64,000 bases of DNA from Dietzia massiliensis (lineage in GTDB: Bacteria > Actinomycetota > Actinomycetes > Mycobacteriales > Mycobacteriaceae), in the NCBI RefSeq assembly GCF_018390595.1, contig NZ_JAHBAV010000011.1:1-64000 (forward strand). Direction: 5' to 3'. The notes under the pieces were generated by a model. The model saw only the letters and a program-made list of their open reading frames with translations. It was not told the origin of the DNA and did not search any database. The translations under genes and the position numbers were made by a program. This document shows, one piece after another, positions 1 through 8,761 of this stretch; within the stretch, counting starts at the first letter, position 1; each line of letters begins with the position of its first letter.

Positions 1-211
1 CGTCGGTCGCCAGGTGGCGCCGGATCGACGCGACCGTCCCTGCCCAAGCGTAGAACCCCGGAGCGATCTTCGGCGCCGCGGGATCGAGGGCGAGCCCTTC
101 GGCGAGACCGTCTCGAACCGCCTCGACTACAGCTCGCTCCGAGATTCCAAGGCGTCCGAGGATCTCCTTCGACGCCGGACGCCCGGGCGTGGCTTGCGCT
201 GCATTCCCCAT
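1..211 (-). CDS. Hypothetical protein, N-terminal part only
   Basis: The reading frame opens with ATG at 211, preceded by a GAGAGG ribosome-binding site 6-7 bases upstream, and runs off the left edge of the window after 70 codons without a stop. The visible peptide starts MGNAAQATPGRPASKEILGR and contains a short helix-turn-helix-like stretch (KEILGRLGISERAVVEAVRD), but this is too little to name a family. It points the same way as the transporter gene behind it (77-base gap). Function unknown; that it is a gene is supported by the ribosome-binding site and the lack of stops. Confidence 0.5.
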   Translation of the reverse strand, partial: MGNAAQATPGRPASKEILGRLGISERAVVEAVRDGLAEGLALDPAAPKIAPGFYAWAGTVASIRRHLATD

Positions 212-288
212 GGTCAGCCTCTCGGTGTGGTGACGAAAGCCGGTTGTCCCGGCCGCGTGCCCGCACCTTCTCAGACGGCTACGACATT

Positions 289-1557
289 TCAGGGCGCCGC
301 GGTTTCTCCCTTGCGCACCGACCGCACGGCCACGGCGAGGATCGCCAGCCCGAGCGCCGCCAGCGCGGCACCGGCGAGGGCGGGCGAGGTGTAACCCCAC
401 CCGAACGCGATCACGACCCCGCCGAGCCAGGCGCCGAGCGCGTTGGCGGCATTGAGTGCCGAGTGGTTGAGCGCGGCGGCCAGCGTCTGCCCGCGGCCGG
501 CGTGCCGCATGAGCCTCGACTGCAGCCCGGGCACGAGCGCCGAGCCCGTGGTCCCCACGAGGAACAGACCGATCACCGCGGTAACGGGGTGATGCGCGGC
601 GAGCGCGAACCCCGCCAGCACGAGCGTCATCACGGCGGCGATGCCGACGAGGCCCCGGTCGAGGTCGCGGTCGGCGACGATCCCGCCCACGATGTTGCCG
701 GCCACCATGCCCAGCCCGTAGACGGCCAGGACGGCGGGCATCCACGCGCGGTCGATCCCGGCGACGTCGACCATCGTCCACTGGATATAGGTGTAGATCG
801 CGAACATCCCGCCGAAGCCCACGCAGCCCACGGCCAGCGTGGCGAGGATCTGTGGCCGCGCCAGGGCGGCCAGCTCCTCGCGGGCGCGCACGACCACCGT
901 GCCGGTGGGTTCGGGGACGACGACGAGGATGGCCGCCACGGTCAGTGCGCCGATCACCCCGACCGCGAGAAAGGCCGACTGCCACCCGATCGACTCCCCG
1001 AGCCAGGTCGCGGCCGGGACACCGATCACGTTCGCGACCGACAGGCCCAGCAACACCTGGGAGACCGCGCGCGCCTGCCTGCCCGGTCCCGCGAGGGACG
1101 CCGCCACCAGTGAGGCGACCCCGAAGTACGCGCCGTGCGGGATGCCGGCGACGAAGCGGGCGACCACCAGCAGTTCCGCGGTCGGCGCGAAGGCCGCCGC
1201 CACGTTGCCGACGGTGAACAGGGCCATGAGCACCAGCAGCAGGGTGCGCCGGCGCCACCGCGACGTCCACACGGTGAGCAGCGGCGCGCCCACCACCACG
1301 CCGAGCGCGTAGGCGGTGATGACGTTGCCGGCCTGTGGCTCGGTGAGCCCGAAGCCGTCCGCGATCGAGCGCAGCAGACCCATCGCGGCGAACTCGGTGA
1401 CGCCGATGCCGAACCCGCCCAGCGCGAGCGCGAGGATCGCCGCCGCCACCCGCCGGGCGGTGGGCGCGGGCCCCGCGGTGGCGGACGCGGACGCCGCGGT
1501 GGCGGAGACGGTGGGGGCGGCGGCCGGCTCGGCGGCGGGGTCGGGGCGCGTGGTCAC
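289..1557 (-). CDS. MFS efflux transporter, AraJ/YdhP-like
   Basis: A 422-residue major facilitator superfamily protein with twelve predicted membrane segments after a roughly 30-residue Ala/Pro/Ser-rich, probably disordered, N-terminus. The GFGIGVTEFAAMG segment in helix 1, a basic loop (WTSRWRRR) between helices 2 and 3, and GIPHGAYFGVASLVAASLAG in the fourth helix are typical of the AraJ/YdhP/NepI group of drug:H+ antiporter-1 carriers, which export sugars, nucleosides or drugs by proton antiport. The substrate cannot be read from the sequence. The start is GTG at 1557; an ATG appears only much further in. It lies 48 bases downstream of the symporter gene on the same strand and may be read with it. 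Confidence 0.85.
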   Translation of the reverse strand: MTTRPDPAAEPAAAPTVSATAASASATAGPAPTARRVAAAILALALGGFGIGVTEFAAMGLLRSIADGFGLTEPQAGNVITAYALGVVVGAPLLTVWTSRWRRRTLLLVLMALFTVGNVAAAFAPTAELLVVARFVAGIPHGAYFGVASLVAASLAGPGRQARAVSQVLLGLSVANVIGVPAATWLGESIGWQSAFLAVGVIGALTVAAILVVVPEPTGTVVVRAREELAALARPQILATLAVGCVGFGGMFAIYTYIQWTMVDVAGIDRAWMPAVLAVYGLGMVAGNIVGGIVADRDLDRGLVGIAAVMTLVLAGFALAAHHPVTAVIGLFLVGTTGSALVPGLQSRLMRHAGRGQTLAAALNHSALNAANALGAWLGGVVIAFGWGYTSPALAGAALAALGLAILAVAVRSVRKGETAAP

Positions 1558-1605
1558 CGGAGCAGGCTACGCCGCCCGAACAGGTGGTCCCGCCGCGCAA
1601 CCCTC

Positions 1606-2478
1606 TCAGGGGGCGGTACGCATGAGGCGCCGTCCGCCGTAGACCACGAGGAACGAGGTGACATACATGACGATGCTGTAGACGGCGGCGGCGAGACCGA
1701 CCTCTTCGTCACCGATGACCGTGAAGGCGATGAGCATCGTCAGGGTCGTGTTCTTGATGCCGAACTCCACCGCGACGGCGATCTGCTCGGCGCGGCCCAG
1801 TCGGCACACCCACGCGAGGAGCCCGCCCAGGAGGATGAACGCGATGTTGAGGACGATCACCGCCGGGCCCACGGTCGCGACCAGGTCGACGATCCGGTCC
1901 CGCTCGCCCAGGACGATGCCCACGATCAGCGCCACCAGCACGATAAGCCCCACCACCCCGACGAACCGCTCGATGCGCGCGGCCAGCGACGGCGCCTTCG
2001 CCCGCAGCACCATGCCGATCGTCACAGGGATGAGGATGACGCCCAGCAGCAACCCGAAGGTCTGACCGAGCGGGACGCTGACCTCCGAGTCCGCCGCGCC
2101 CGGGATGAACCGGACGCCGAGGTCGAACCACAGGGGCAACGTGAGGATGACGGCGACGGAGGTGATGGCGGTGAGGATGACCGACAGGGCGACGTTCCCG
2201 CGGGACAGGTAGGTGATGAGGTTGGACGTGGCACCGCCGGGTGTCGCGGCCACCAGCACCACCCCGAGTGCGAGCATCGGCGTGAGGTCGAAGAGGAGGG
2301 CGACCCCGACCCCCATCAGCGGCACCAGGACGAGTTGGCCGACCAGGCCGACGATCGTGGCCCACGGCGACCGGGCCTGGACCGCGAAATCCTCCCGCGT
2401 GAGACTGAGACCGATCCCGACCATGATGATGGCCAGGGCGATCGGCAGACCGACGTCGATCAGCGGGCTCTGGTCCAC
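1606..2478 (-). CDS. Bile acid:sodium symporter family (BASS) protein
   Basis: A 290-residue membrane protein with about nine to ten hydrophobic segments. Two family landmarks are visible: ATPGGATSNLITYLSRGNVA (residues about 82-101) and EFGIKNTTLTMLIA near residue 240, matching the crossover helices that bind Na+ in BASS/SBF proteins. Bacterial members import organic acids such as pantoate, bile acids or keto acids; the substrate here is unknown. The GTG start at 2478 is supported by an AGGAGG four to five bases upstream. It sits downstream of icd on the same strand but is separated from it by a hairpin, so it is probably a separate unit with the MFS gene. Confidence 0.85.
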   Translation of the reverse strand: MDQSPLIDVGLPIALAIIMVGIGLSLTREDFAVQARSPWATIVGLVGQLVLVPLMGVGVALLFDLTPMLALGVVLVAATPGGATSNLITYLSRGNVALSVILTAITSVAVILTLPLWFDLGVRFIPGAADSEVSVPLGQTFGLLLGVILIPVTIGMVLRAKAPSLAARIERFVGVVGLIVLVALIVGIVLGERDRIVDLVATVGPAVIVLNIAFILLGGLLAWVCRLGRAEQIAVAVEFGIKNTTLTMLIAFTVIGDEEVGLAAAVYSIVMYVTSFLVVYGGRRLMRTAP

Positions 2479-2557
2479 GGGACCTCCTGGGGCCTCTGGG
2501 CGGGGGCGGCCGCACCGTGATGTGGACCACTGTCCGGTTGACCGTAGCCCATCTCGC

Positions 2558-2576
2558 CACGGGCGGTGGGCCCGTG
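2558..2576 (-). terminator. Probable intrinsic terminator after icd
   Basis: A 7-bp perfect stem CACGGGC/GCCCGTG with a 5-base loop lies 17 bases past the icd stop codon. It has no clear T-tract, which is usual for actinobacterial terminators. Confidence 0.45.
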
Positions 2577-2593
2577 CGCCGATCCAGCCCGGG

Positions 2594-3817
2594 TCAGGAG
2601 CCGGCGCGGGTGCGCTTGAGGTTATCGTCGAGCGCGGCGAGGAAGTCCTCGGTGTTGAGATACTCCTGGTCGTCTCCGACGAGCAGGGCGAGGTCCTTGG
2701 TCATCTGACCGCCCTCGACGGTGTTGATGACGACGTCCTCGAGCTGGTGGGCGAACTCGATCACCTCGGGGGTGTTGTCGAGCTTGCCGCGGTGCTCGAG
2801 GCCCCGGGTCCACGCGAAGATCGAGGCGATCGGATTGGTGGAGGTGGGCTCGCCCTGCTGATGCCGGCGGAAGTGGCGGGTCACGGTGCCGTGGGCGGCC
2901 TCGGCCTCGCATGTCTTCCCGTCCGGGGTGAGCAGGACCGAGGTCATCAGGCCGAGTGAGCCGAAGCCCTGCGCCACGGTGTCGGACTGCACGTCGCCGT
3001 CGTAGTTCTTACACGCCCATACGTATCCGCCCTCCCACTTCAGCGAGGACGCCACCATGTCGTCGATGAGGCGGTGCTCGTAGGTCAGACCCGCCTCCTC
3101 GAACTCGTCCTTGAACTCGCGGTCGAAGACGTCCTGGAAGATGTCCTTGAAGGCGCCGTCGTAGGCCTTGAGGATCGTGTTCTTGGTGGACAGGTACACC
3201 GGGTAGCCGCGGTCCAGGCCGTAGTTGAACGAGGCGCGCGCGAAGTCCTCGATGGACTTGTTGAAGTTGTACATACCCATCACCACTCCGCCCTCCTCGG
3301 GCAGGTCCACCACCTCGTGCTCGATCGGCTCGGACCCGTCGGCCGGCGTGAAGGTGATGGTGACCCTGCCCGCCCCCGGGGCCTCGAAGTCGGTGGCGCG
3401 GTACTGGTCACCGAAGGCGTGACGGCCGACGATGATCGGTTTGGTCCAGCCCGGCACGAGACGGGGGACGTTGGAGATGATGATCGGGGCGCGGAAAATG
3501 GTCCCGCCGAGGATGTTGCGGATCGTGCCGTTCGGCGAGCGGTACATGCGCTTGAGCCCGAACTCCTCCACGCGGGCCTCGTCGGGCGTGATGGTCGCGC
3601 ACTTGACGCCGACGCCGTGCTCCTTGATCGCGTTGGCCGCGTCGACGGTGATCTGGTCGTCGGTGGCGTCACGACTGGAGATCCCGAGGTCGTAGTACTC
3701 GAGGTTTACGTCCAGGTAGGGATGGATCAGTTCGTCTTTGATGAACTTCCAGATGATGCGTGTCATCTCGTCGCCGTCGAGTTCGACGACCGTCCCCTCG
3801 ACCTTGATCTTTGACAT
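2594..3817 (-). CDS. icd: NADP-dependent isocitrate dehydrogenase
   Basis: A 407-residue TCA-cycle enzyme oxidising isocitrate to 2-oxoglutarate and CO2 with NADP+. It begins [20 protein letters not shown] and carries the substrate loop [15 protein letters not shown] (residues about 93-107) and the metal-site region [15 protein letters not shown] ([10 protein letters not shown]). This is the short homodimeric type known as Icd1 in mycobacteria rather than the roughly 740-residue monomeric type. The ATG at 3817 is chosen over an in-frame start 21 codons upstream because the family begins with this [12 protein letters not shown] sequence and GAAAGAGG precedes it. It is divergent from metY, as in M. 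tuberculosis. Confidence 0.95.
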   Translation of the reverse strand: MSKIKVEGTVVELDGDEMTRIIWKFIKDELIHPYLDVNLEYYDLGISSRDATDDQITVDAANAIKEHGVGVKCATITPDEARVEEFGLKRMYRSPNGTIRNILGGTIFRAPIIISNVPRLVPGWTKPIIVGRHAFGDQYRATDFEAPGAGRVTITFTPADGSEPIEHEVVDLPEEGGVVMGMYNFNKSIEDFARASFNYGLDRGYPVYLSTKNTILKAYDGAFKDIFQDVFDREFKDEFEEAGLTYEHRLIDDMVASSLKWEGGYVWACKNYDGDVQSDTVAQGFGSLGLMTSVLLTPDGKTCEAEAAHGTVTRHFRRHQQGEPTSTNPIASIFAWTRGLEHRGKLDNTPEVIEFAHQLEDVVINTVEGGQMTKDLALLVGDDQEYLNTEDFLAALDDNLKRTRAGS

Positions 3818-3971
3818 CGGCCCCTCTTTCCCCGCCCGGACCTCGTGAGACCGGCGCTGTCGGTGAATATCGTGACGCACATCTCATGTTACTGACGCGG
3901 GGCACGCGGCACCTGCCGAAGCGGGGTGGCCCCTCGTTGCAGCCGCGAAGCGGCTTAGGCTAGCCTGACCC

Positions 3972-4117
3972 CCAGGTCATGAGTTCCAGCGCGAAGCCCC
4001 GGCTCGCTGGACGGCAACCCTCCACCGCGGTGGGGTGCCCCGGGAGACGACCTGGCCACCACCCGACCGGGTGGACGGGCAAGCGCGGGTCCGCTGTCTG
4101 ACGAAGCGGCCGGACCC
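3972..4117 (+). promoter_or_regulatory. SAM-IV-type riboswitch upstream of metY-metX
   Basis: The leader folds into a SAM-I/SAM-IV clan aptamer. The closing helix pairs CCAGGTC (3972-3978) with GACCTGG (4049-4055). Between them lie the conserved blocks CATGAG, CCAGCG, AAGCCCCGGCT, CGGCAACCCTCC and GGTGGGGTGCCCCGGG, the last two marking the SAM-binding core in the SAM-IV subtype of actinobacteria. A further hairpin CCACCC/GGGTGG (4059-4074) follows, as in SAM-IV. A second hairpin at 4087-4117 (GGGTCCG pairing with CGGACCC) is the likely expression platform. Identification is by remembered consensus, not a covariance search. When SAM is plentiful it should lower metY-metX expression. Confidence 0.85.
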
Positions 4118-4145
4118 TTCTGAGGAAAGGAGGGGCTCCGCCCCT

Positions 4146-5480
4146 ATGACCTACGACAACAGCAACCCTGACTGGGCCTTCGAGACCCGCCAGATCCATG
4201 CCGGGCAGCCCGTCGACTCCGACACCGGCGCCAGGAACCTGCCGATCTACCAGACCACCTCGTACGTCTTCGCCGACGCCAAGCAGGCGGCCGACCGGTT
4301 CGCCCTCGCAGAGATGGGCCCCATCTACACCCGTATCACCAACCCGACGGTGGCGGCGGTCGAGGACCGCATCGCCTCTCTGGAGGGCGGCGTCGCGGGT
4401 CTGCTGTTCGCGTCCGGTCAGGCGGCCGAGACCGCCGCCATCCAGGCCATCGCCCAGTCCGGCGGCCACGTTGTGTCCTCCCCGCGCCTCTACGGCGGCA
4501 CGCACACCCTGCTGCGGCACACCCTGCCCAAGTACGGCATCGAGACCACTTTCGTCGAGAACCCGGACGACCCCGCCTCGTGGCAGGCGGCGGTGCGCCC
4601 CAACACCAAGCTGTTCTTCGCGGAGTCCATCTCGAACCCGCTCAACGACATCCTCGACATCCCGGCGATCGCCGAGGTGGCGCACGACAACCAGGTGCCG
4701 TTGGTCATCGACAACACGGTGGCGACCCCCTACCTGATCCGTCCGCTCGAGCTGGGAGCCGACGTCGTGGTGGCCTCGGCGACCAAGTACCTCGGTGGCC
4801 ACGGCTCGTCCCTGGGTGGAGTGCTCGTCGACGGCGGCAAGTTCGACTGGCGTGTGCAGCGAAACGGTGAGGACGTCTTCCCGTCCTTCACGACCCCCGA
4901 CCCGGCGTACCACGGGCTGGTCTACGCCGACCTCGGCGCGCCCGCGCTCGCGCTCAAGGCCCGCGTCACCCTCCTGCGGGACACCGGTGCGGCCGCGTCC
5001 CCGTTCAACGCGTGGACCCTCGCCCAGGGCATCGACACCCTGAGCCTGCGGATCGAGCGCCACGTGTCCAACGCGCAGCGCATCGCCGAGTGGCTCGAGG
5101 CCCGCGAGGACGTCGCCAAGGTGCAGTACGCCGGCCTCGCGTCGTCGCCGTACAACGAGCTGCAGAAGAAGATCTCCCCGAAGGGCGCCGGCGCGATCGT
5201 GACGTTCGACATCGTCGTCCCCGACGGCGCGTCGGACGAGGAGGTCAAGCAGCGCGCGTGGACGTTCATCGACGCCCTCAAGCTGCACTCGTGCCTGGTG
5301 AACATCGGCGACGTGCGGTCGCTGGTGTCCCACCCGGCCACGACGACCCACTCACAGGGCACCCCCGAGGCCAACGCGATCGCGGGTGTCACGTGGGCGA
5401 CCATCCGCCTCTCGGTGGGCATCGAGTCCGTCGAGGACCTCATCGCCGACCTCGAGCTCGGTTTCGCCGCGATCTCCTGA
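4146..5480 (+). CDS. metY: O-acetylhomoserine sulfhydrylase
   Basis: A 444-residue PLP enzyme of the Cys/Met metabolism family. It makes homocysteine from O-acetylhomoserine and sulfide (direct sulfhydrylation) in the methionine pathway. The PLP lysine lies in VVASATKYLGGHGSSLGG and the substrate/cofactor region in ITNPTVAAVEDRIASLEGG. The ATG at 4146 gives the expected MTYDNSNPDWAFETRQIHAG beginning. A GAGGAAAGGAGG ribosome-binding site ends at 4132, and a small perfect hairpin AGGGGC-TCC-GCCCCT (4131-4145) occupies the space between it and the ATG, which may modulate translation. It lies under the SAM-IV riboswitch and 9 bases before metX. Confidence 0.95.
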   Translation: MTYDNSNPDWAFETRQIHAGQPVDSDTGARNLPIYQTTSYVFADAKQAADRFALAEMGPIYTRITNPTVAAVEDRIASLEGGVAGLLFASGQAAETAAIQAIAQSGGHVVSSPRLYGGTHTLLRHTLPKYGIETTFVENPDDPASWQAAVRPNTKLFFAESISNPLNDILDIPAIAEVAHDNQVPLVIDNTVATPYLIRPLELGADVVVASATKYLGGHGSSLGGVLVDGGKFDWRVQRNGEDVFPSFTTPDPAYHGLVYADLGAPALALKARVTLLRDTGAAASPFNAWTLAQGIDTLSLRIERHVSNAQRIAEWLEAREDVAKVQYAGLASSPYNELQKKISPKGAGAIVTFDIVVPDGASDEEVKQRAWTFIDALKLHSCLVNIGDVRSLVSHPATTTHSQGTPEANAIAGVTWATIRLSVGIESVEDLIADLELGFAAIS

Positions 5481-5489
5481 CCCGATCCC

Positions 5490-6659
5490 ATGGTCAGCTC
5501 TTCCGATCCGCTCGCGCTGTTGCCCCCGGGTGACGGCACCCTCGGCCATGTCGCCATCGGCGACATCACATTGGTCACCGGTGTCGTCCTCCCGGGGGTG
5601 ACGCTCGCCGTCCAGCGGTGGGGGCGGATCGCAGAGGACCGCTCTAACGTCGTGCTGGTCGAGCACGCGCTCACCGGTGACTCGCACGTCGTGGGACCGG
5701 TCGACTCGCTGCACCCCACCCCGGGATGGTGGAACGGGCTCGTCGGGCCCGGTCTGCCGCTGGACACCGATCGCTACTGCGTACTGTCGGTCAACGTCCT
5801 GGGTGGCTGCCGGGGGTCGACCGGCCCCAGTTCGCTACACCCCGACGGCCACTACTGGGGAGCCCGGTTCCCCGCCGTCTCGGTGCGGGACATGGTCGAG
5901 TCCGAGCGCGTTCTGGCCGATCTGCTGGGCATCGAGCGCTGGGCCGCCGTGATCGGCGGATCCATGGGCGGGGCCCGCGCCCTGGAGTGGATGGTCTCCC
6001 ACCCGGACCGCGTCCGCGCGGCGTGCGTACTGGCGGTCGGCGCCCGGGCGTCGGCCGATCAGATCGGTATTCAGACCGCGCAGATCATGGCCGTCACCTC
6101 AGACCCGCACTGGCAGCAGGGCGGGTACCACGGCACCGGCCGCACCCCTGTGACCGGCCTGGGCATCGCCCGCCGCATCGCCCACCTGTCCTACCGGGGT
6201 GAGGTGGAACTGGACGAACGCTTCGCCAACCGTCCGCAGCCGGGCGAGGATCCCCGCGGCGAGGACCTGTCCATGTCGGGCCGCTTCGCCGTGCAGTCGT
6301 ACCTCGACCACCAGGCCGGCAAGCTCGTCTCCCGCTTCGACGCCTGCACGTACGTGCTGCTCACGGACGCGTTGAACCGTCATGACGTGGGCCTCGAGCG
6401 CGGCGGCGTCGAGGAGGCACTGCGCTCGTGTCCGGTTCCCTGCGTCATCGGCGGCGTCACCACCGACCGGCTGTACCCGCTGCGTCAGCAGGAGGAGCTC
6501 GCCGCGCTGCTCCCCGGAGCGGAGCCACTGGTCGTCATCGACAGTCCCGCCGGGCACGACGGGTTCCTCACCGAGGCGGATGTGGTCGGCCCGATGCTCG
6601 CGCGCACCCTGGAACTCGCCGAGCAGGGAACCGCCGAGAAGACGCGGGGGCACGCGTGA
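5490..6659 (+). CDS. metX: Homoserine O-acetyltransferase
   Basis: A 389-residue alpha/beta-hydrolase-fold enzyme that transfers acetyl from acetyl-CoA to homoserine, giving the substrate of MetY next door. The nucleophile elbow GGSMGG (Ser near residue 154), the [11 protein letters not shown] oxyanion region, [14 protein letters not shown] and the late catalytic Asp/His pair (DRLYPL and SPAGHDGFL) are all present. The 389-residue length is normal. With metY it forms the two-step route from homoserine to homocysteine under one riboswitch. Its stop overlaps the GTG of the following small membrane gene, which points to translational coupling. Confidence 0.95.
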   Translation: MVSSSDPLALLPPGDGTLGHVAIGDITLVTGVVLPGVTLAVQRWGRIAEDRSNVVLVEHALTGDSHVVGPVDSLHPTPGWWNGLVGPGLPLDTDRYCVLSVNVLGGCRGSTGPSSLHPDGHYWGARFPAVSVRDMVESERVLADLLGIERWAAVIGGSMGGARALEWMVSHPDRVRAACVLAVGARASADQIGIQTAQIMAVTSDPHWQQGGYHGTGRTPVTGLGIARRIAHLSYRGEVELDERFANRPQPGEDPRGEDLSMSGRFAVQSYLDHQAGKLVSRFDACTYVLLTDALNRHDVGLERGGVEEALRSCPVPCVIGGVTTDRLYPLRQQEELAALLPGAEPLVVIDSPAGHDGFLTEADVVGPMLARTLELAEQGTAEKTRGHA

Positions 6660-7129
6660 CTGGCCCGGACCACCACGATCACCCGCATCACGCGGCCGAG
6701 CGGGACCAGACCCCCCGCCCCGCCGCGATGCTGCTGGCCGGACTGGCGGCCGGCCTGGGGATCATCGGCGTGGCCATCGGTTTTGCCACCGTGCTCGGCC
6801 TGGCCGCCACCGCGAGCGGAGGCAGCGGTACCGCCGGATTCGGGCCCCTGGTCGTCTCAGCCGTCTCCTCGCTGGTCCTGGGGCTGCTGCTCCTCGTCGG
6901 CGCGGTCCTGCTGTGGCGGGCGCACCGTGCGTCGCTGGTGGTGATCAGCGCCGGCGTGGGCCTGCTGACGCTCAGCTCACTCGCCCGGACGGTGCTGGAC
7001 AGCCTCACGTTCATCTCGGTGGTCGGCACCGTGTTCTCGTTGCTCGCCCTGGCCGCAATGGGATATCTCATCGCGTCGGACGGGGTTCGCGATCATGTCC
7101 GCGAGGGCGTCCCCCTCCGGCTGCGCTGA
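6656..7129 (+). CDS. Small four-helix membrane protein, unknown function
   Basis: A 157-residue protein beginning at GTG 6656, where GTGA overlaps the metX stop by four bases. A His/Asp-rich N-terminus ([17 protein letters not shown]) is followed by four hydrophobic segments at roughly residues 24-48, 58-84, 88-106 and 117-137 and a short charged tail. The His-rich lead could bind metal, but nothing ties it to methionine synthesis beyond position. No family is recognised. The overlap and clean hydrophobic pattern make it a real gene. Confidence 0.7.
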   Translation: MTGPDHHDHPHHAAERDQTPRPAAMLLAGLAAGLGIIGVAIGFATVLGLAATASGGSGTAGFGPLVVSAVSSLVLGLLLLVGAVLLWRAHRASLVVISAGVGLLTLSSLARTVLDSLTFISVVGTVFSLLALAAMGYLIASDGVRDHVREGVPLRLR

Positions 7130-7203
7130 CCGACTCCCCCGCCGACGCGGTCCCCCGGCGAGCCGCGCAACTCGCCTACGCGCTTCGTGCCGTCAGGTCG
7201 CAA

Positions 7204-7269
7204 CGCCGCCCATCGGATCGAGCGCCGCCCAAGGGAACCCCTAGGCGGCGCGCATCCCGATAGGTGACC
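7204..7269. repeat. Palindromic repeat, copy 1 (upstream of AbiEi-like gene)
   Basis: An imperfect inverted repeat: the 30 bases at 7204-7233, reverse-complemented, match 7240-7269 at about 20 of 30 positions by hand alignment, including CGCCGCC (7223-7229) against GGCGGCG (7244-7250). It is built from the same unit as copy 2 at 8491-8604 (TAGGCGGCGC and CGATAGGTG are shared). It lies in the 319-base gap between the membrane gene and the AbiEi-like gene; the rest of that gap shows no gene. Confidence 0.6.
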
Positions 7270-7448
7270 TGCGATGCAATGACGTGCCGTCGTGCGAGAT
7301 CGTCCATCCATGACCCGCGCGCGGCACGATGCGTGCTGCTCAGCCCGGGAAGTCCAGCACGCGTACTCGTCCATCCGCAGGCCCGGCGCTCTCCACAGCT
7401 AGGCCGCGTCAGGCGGTGCTGAGCCGATTTCCCGGAGTCTGGGCCCAG

Positions 7449-8391
7449 ATGATCGGGCCCGTGAACACACCAGACGACCTGATCTCCCTGCTGGTCACCT
7501 CCGATCAGCTACTCGCCCGCGGAATCACGAGTCAGAGCATCAGCCGCGCGGTGAAGTCCGGCGATCTGATCCGACTCAGGCCCGGGTTCTACGTCGAAGG
7601 ACGAGCGCGTGACCTCGGAAGGCGCGAGCGCCACCTCTTGTCGATTCTGGCCGCGGACGCCGCACTCGACGCGCCGGTCTTCTCCCACTCATCCGCGGCC
7701 CTCCTCCACGGGCTTCCGGACTGGGGTCTTCCGCTGCGCAGGGTCGCGGTGTGCGAGGACGGCCCGACGCCGCGGTCCCGCACAACCAGTCTGACGACCT
7801 TCCGCACCGCGCCCGGCCTGTCCGATGAGGTGATGACGGTCAATGGATTGCGGGTCACCACCCCGGCACGAACAGTCACCGACATCGCGATCTCGACCGC
7901 CCAGAGACGCTGCCGTGGCGGTCGCCGACGCGGCGTTGTACGGGGAGATCGTCACCAGGGACTCGCTCGACGAGTCTCTGCGCAGATCCGCGGGTCGTCG
8001 CGGGATCAGACGTGCACGGCAGTCGCTGAGTGTCGTCGACGGGAGGAGCGAGAGCGTGGCAGAGAGCCTCAGCCGGCCGACCTTCCACGACTTCGGCCTA
8101 CCGGAGCCCGAGCCTCAGGTGGACGTCTTCACCTCTCGAGGCGTTCGGGTCGCCCGTGTGGACTTCTTGTGGCGGGAGTACGGCGTGATCGGAGAGTGCG
8201 ACGGTTTCGGCAAGTACTTCGACGGGCTGAGCCCCGGCGAGACACGGCGCCGCCTGGGTATGGAGAAGGACCGCGACGCCGAACTGATGGCCCTCGGTTA
8301 CCGGGTCCTCCACTGGCGGTGGCGCGATCTGCAGGAACCGCATGTGCTGGCTGCGCGGATCAAGCGTGTGCTCCTCGCAGCCGCTGCGTGA
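7449..8391 (+). pseudogene. Frameshifted AbiEi-like winged-helix / DUF559-like protein
   Basis: Two adjacent frames together encode one protein of about 313 residues. The first (from ATG 7449, or GTG 7461) gives an AbiEi-antitoxin-like winged helix: DQLLARGITSQSISRAVKSG, then IRLRPGFYVEG, then a central region with FSHSSAALLHGLP. Around 7899-7906 the frame must shift by one base: upstream reads TVTDIAISTA, downstream DAAVAVADAALYGEIV. The C-terminal part (RVARVDFLWREYGVIGECDG, then RVLHWRWRDL) resembles the Vsr/DUF559 nuclease-like fold. The simplest reading is a one-base insertion in GCCCAGA. No toxin gene lies beside it, so it is probably a member of the common stand-alone actinobacterial family. 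A sequencing error cannot be excluded. Confidence 0.7.
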
Positions 8392-8490
8392 TCGGGGCCG
8401 ATCCGGCGGACCCGCCAGCGGCTGTGGCCCGGGCCCTCCCGACCGGGTGCAACCACCGGACAGAAGCCGCCGGGCGCACCCCCAGAGCTA

Positions 8491-8604
8491 GCGCCGCCTA
8501 TCCGACTATGCGCCGCCTACGGGGCCCCATAGGTGGCGCGCGGTCGGATAGGTGGCGCGCGGTCGGATAGGTGGCGCGCGATTCGATAGGTGTCGCCGAC
8601 GTCA
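8491..8604. repeat. Palindromic repeat, copy 2, with 19-bp tandem units
   Basis: The 30 bases at 8491-8520, reverse-complemented, match 8529-8558 at 24 of 30 positions, and the centre is the perfect palindrome GGGGCCCC (8521-8528). Several mismatches would be G-U pairs in RNA, so a long hairpin is expected. The right arm continues as a 19-bp tandem repeat ATAGGTGGCGCGCGGTCGG at 8529, 8548 and 8567 (the last copy diverged at its end), then a decayed fourth unit at 8586. It starts about 100 bases after the AbiEi-like pseudogene. Confidence 0.75.
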
Positions 8605-8620
8605 GCGGAGCGGCGACCGG

Positions 8621-8709
8621 GCGCGGAGGCTGCCGCGAGCCCAGCAACCGCACCGAGCGCCACAGCACGGCCAAGCGCGGAGGCTGCGGCGAGCCCGGCA
8701 ACCGCGCCG
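8621..8709. repeat. 35-bp direct repeat, two copies
   Basis: Copies at 8621-8655 and 8675-8709 agree at 32 of 35 positions (GCGCGGAGGCTGC core) with a 54-base period. With the palindromic repeat they fill the 370-base gap 8392-8761, which has no convincing gene. A minus-strand open frame from an ATG at about 8733 would translate them as an Ala-rich repeat, but it also reads through the palindromic repeat, so it is not called. Confidence 0.7.
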
Positions 8710-8761
8710 GACACCGCAACCCCGCGGGGCATAGCACCCCCGCCGTGCACGACCCGGAGGA

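Noticed and set aside
7449..8391. An abortive-infection (AbiE) toxin-antitoxin system
   Set aside because: Only an AbiEi-like gene is present, it is frameshifted, and no AbiEii nucleotidyltransferase toxin lies next to it.
8517..8733. Possible small Ala-rich protein translating the 35-bp repeats (minus strand)
   Set aside because: It reads through the 19-bp and palindromic repeats, has no good ribosome-binding site and no homology that I can recognise.
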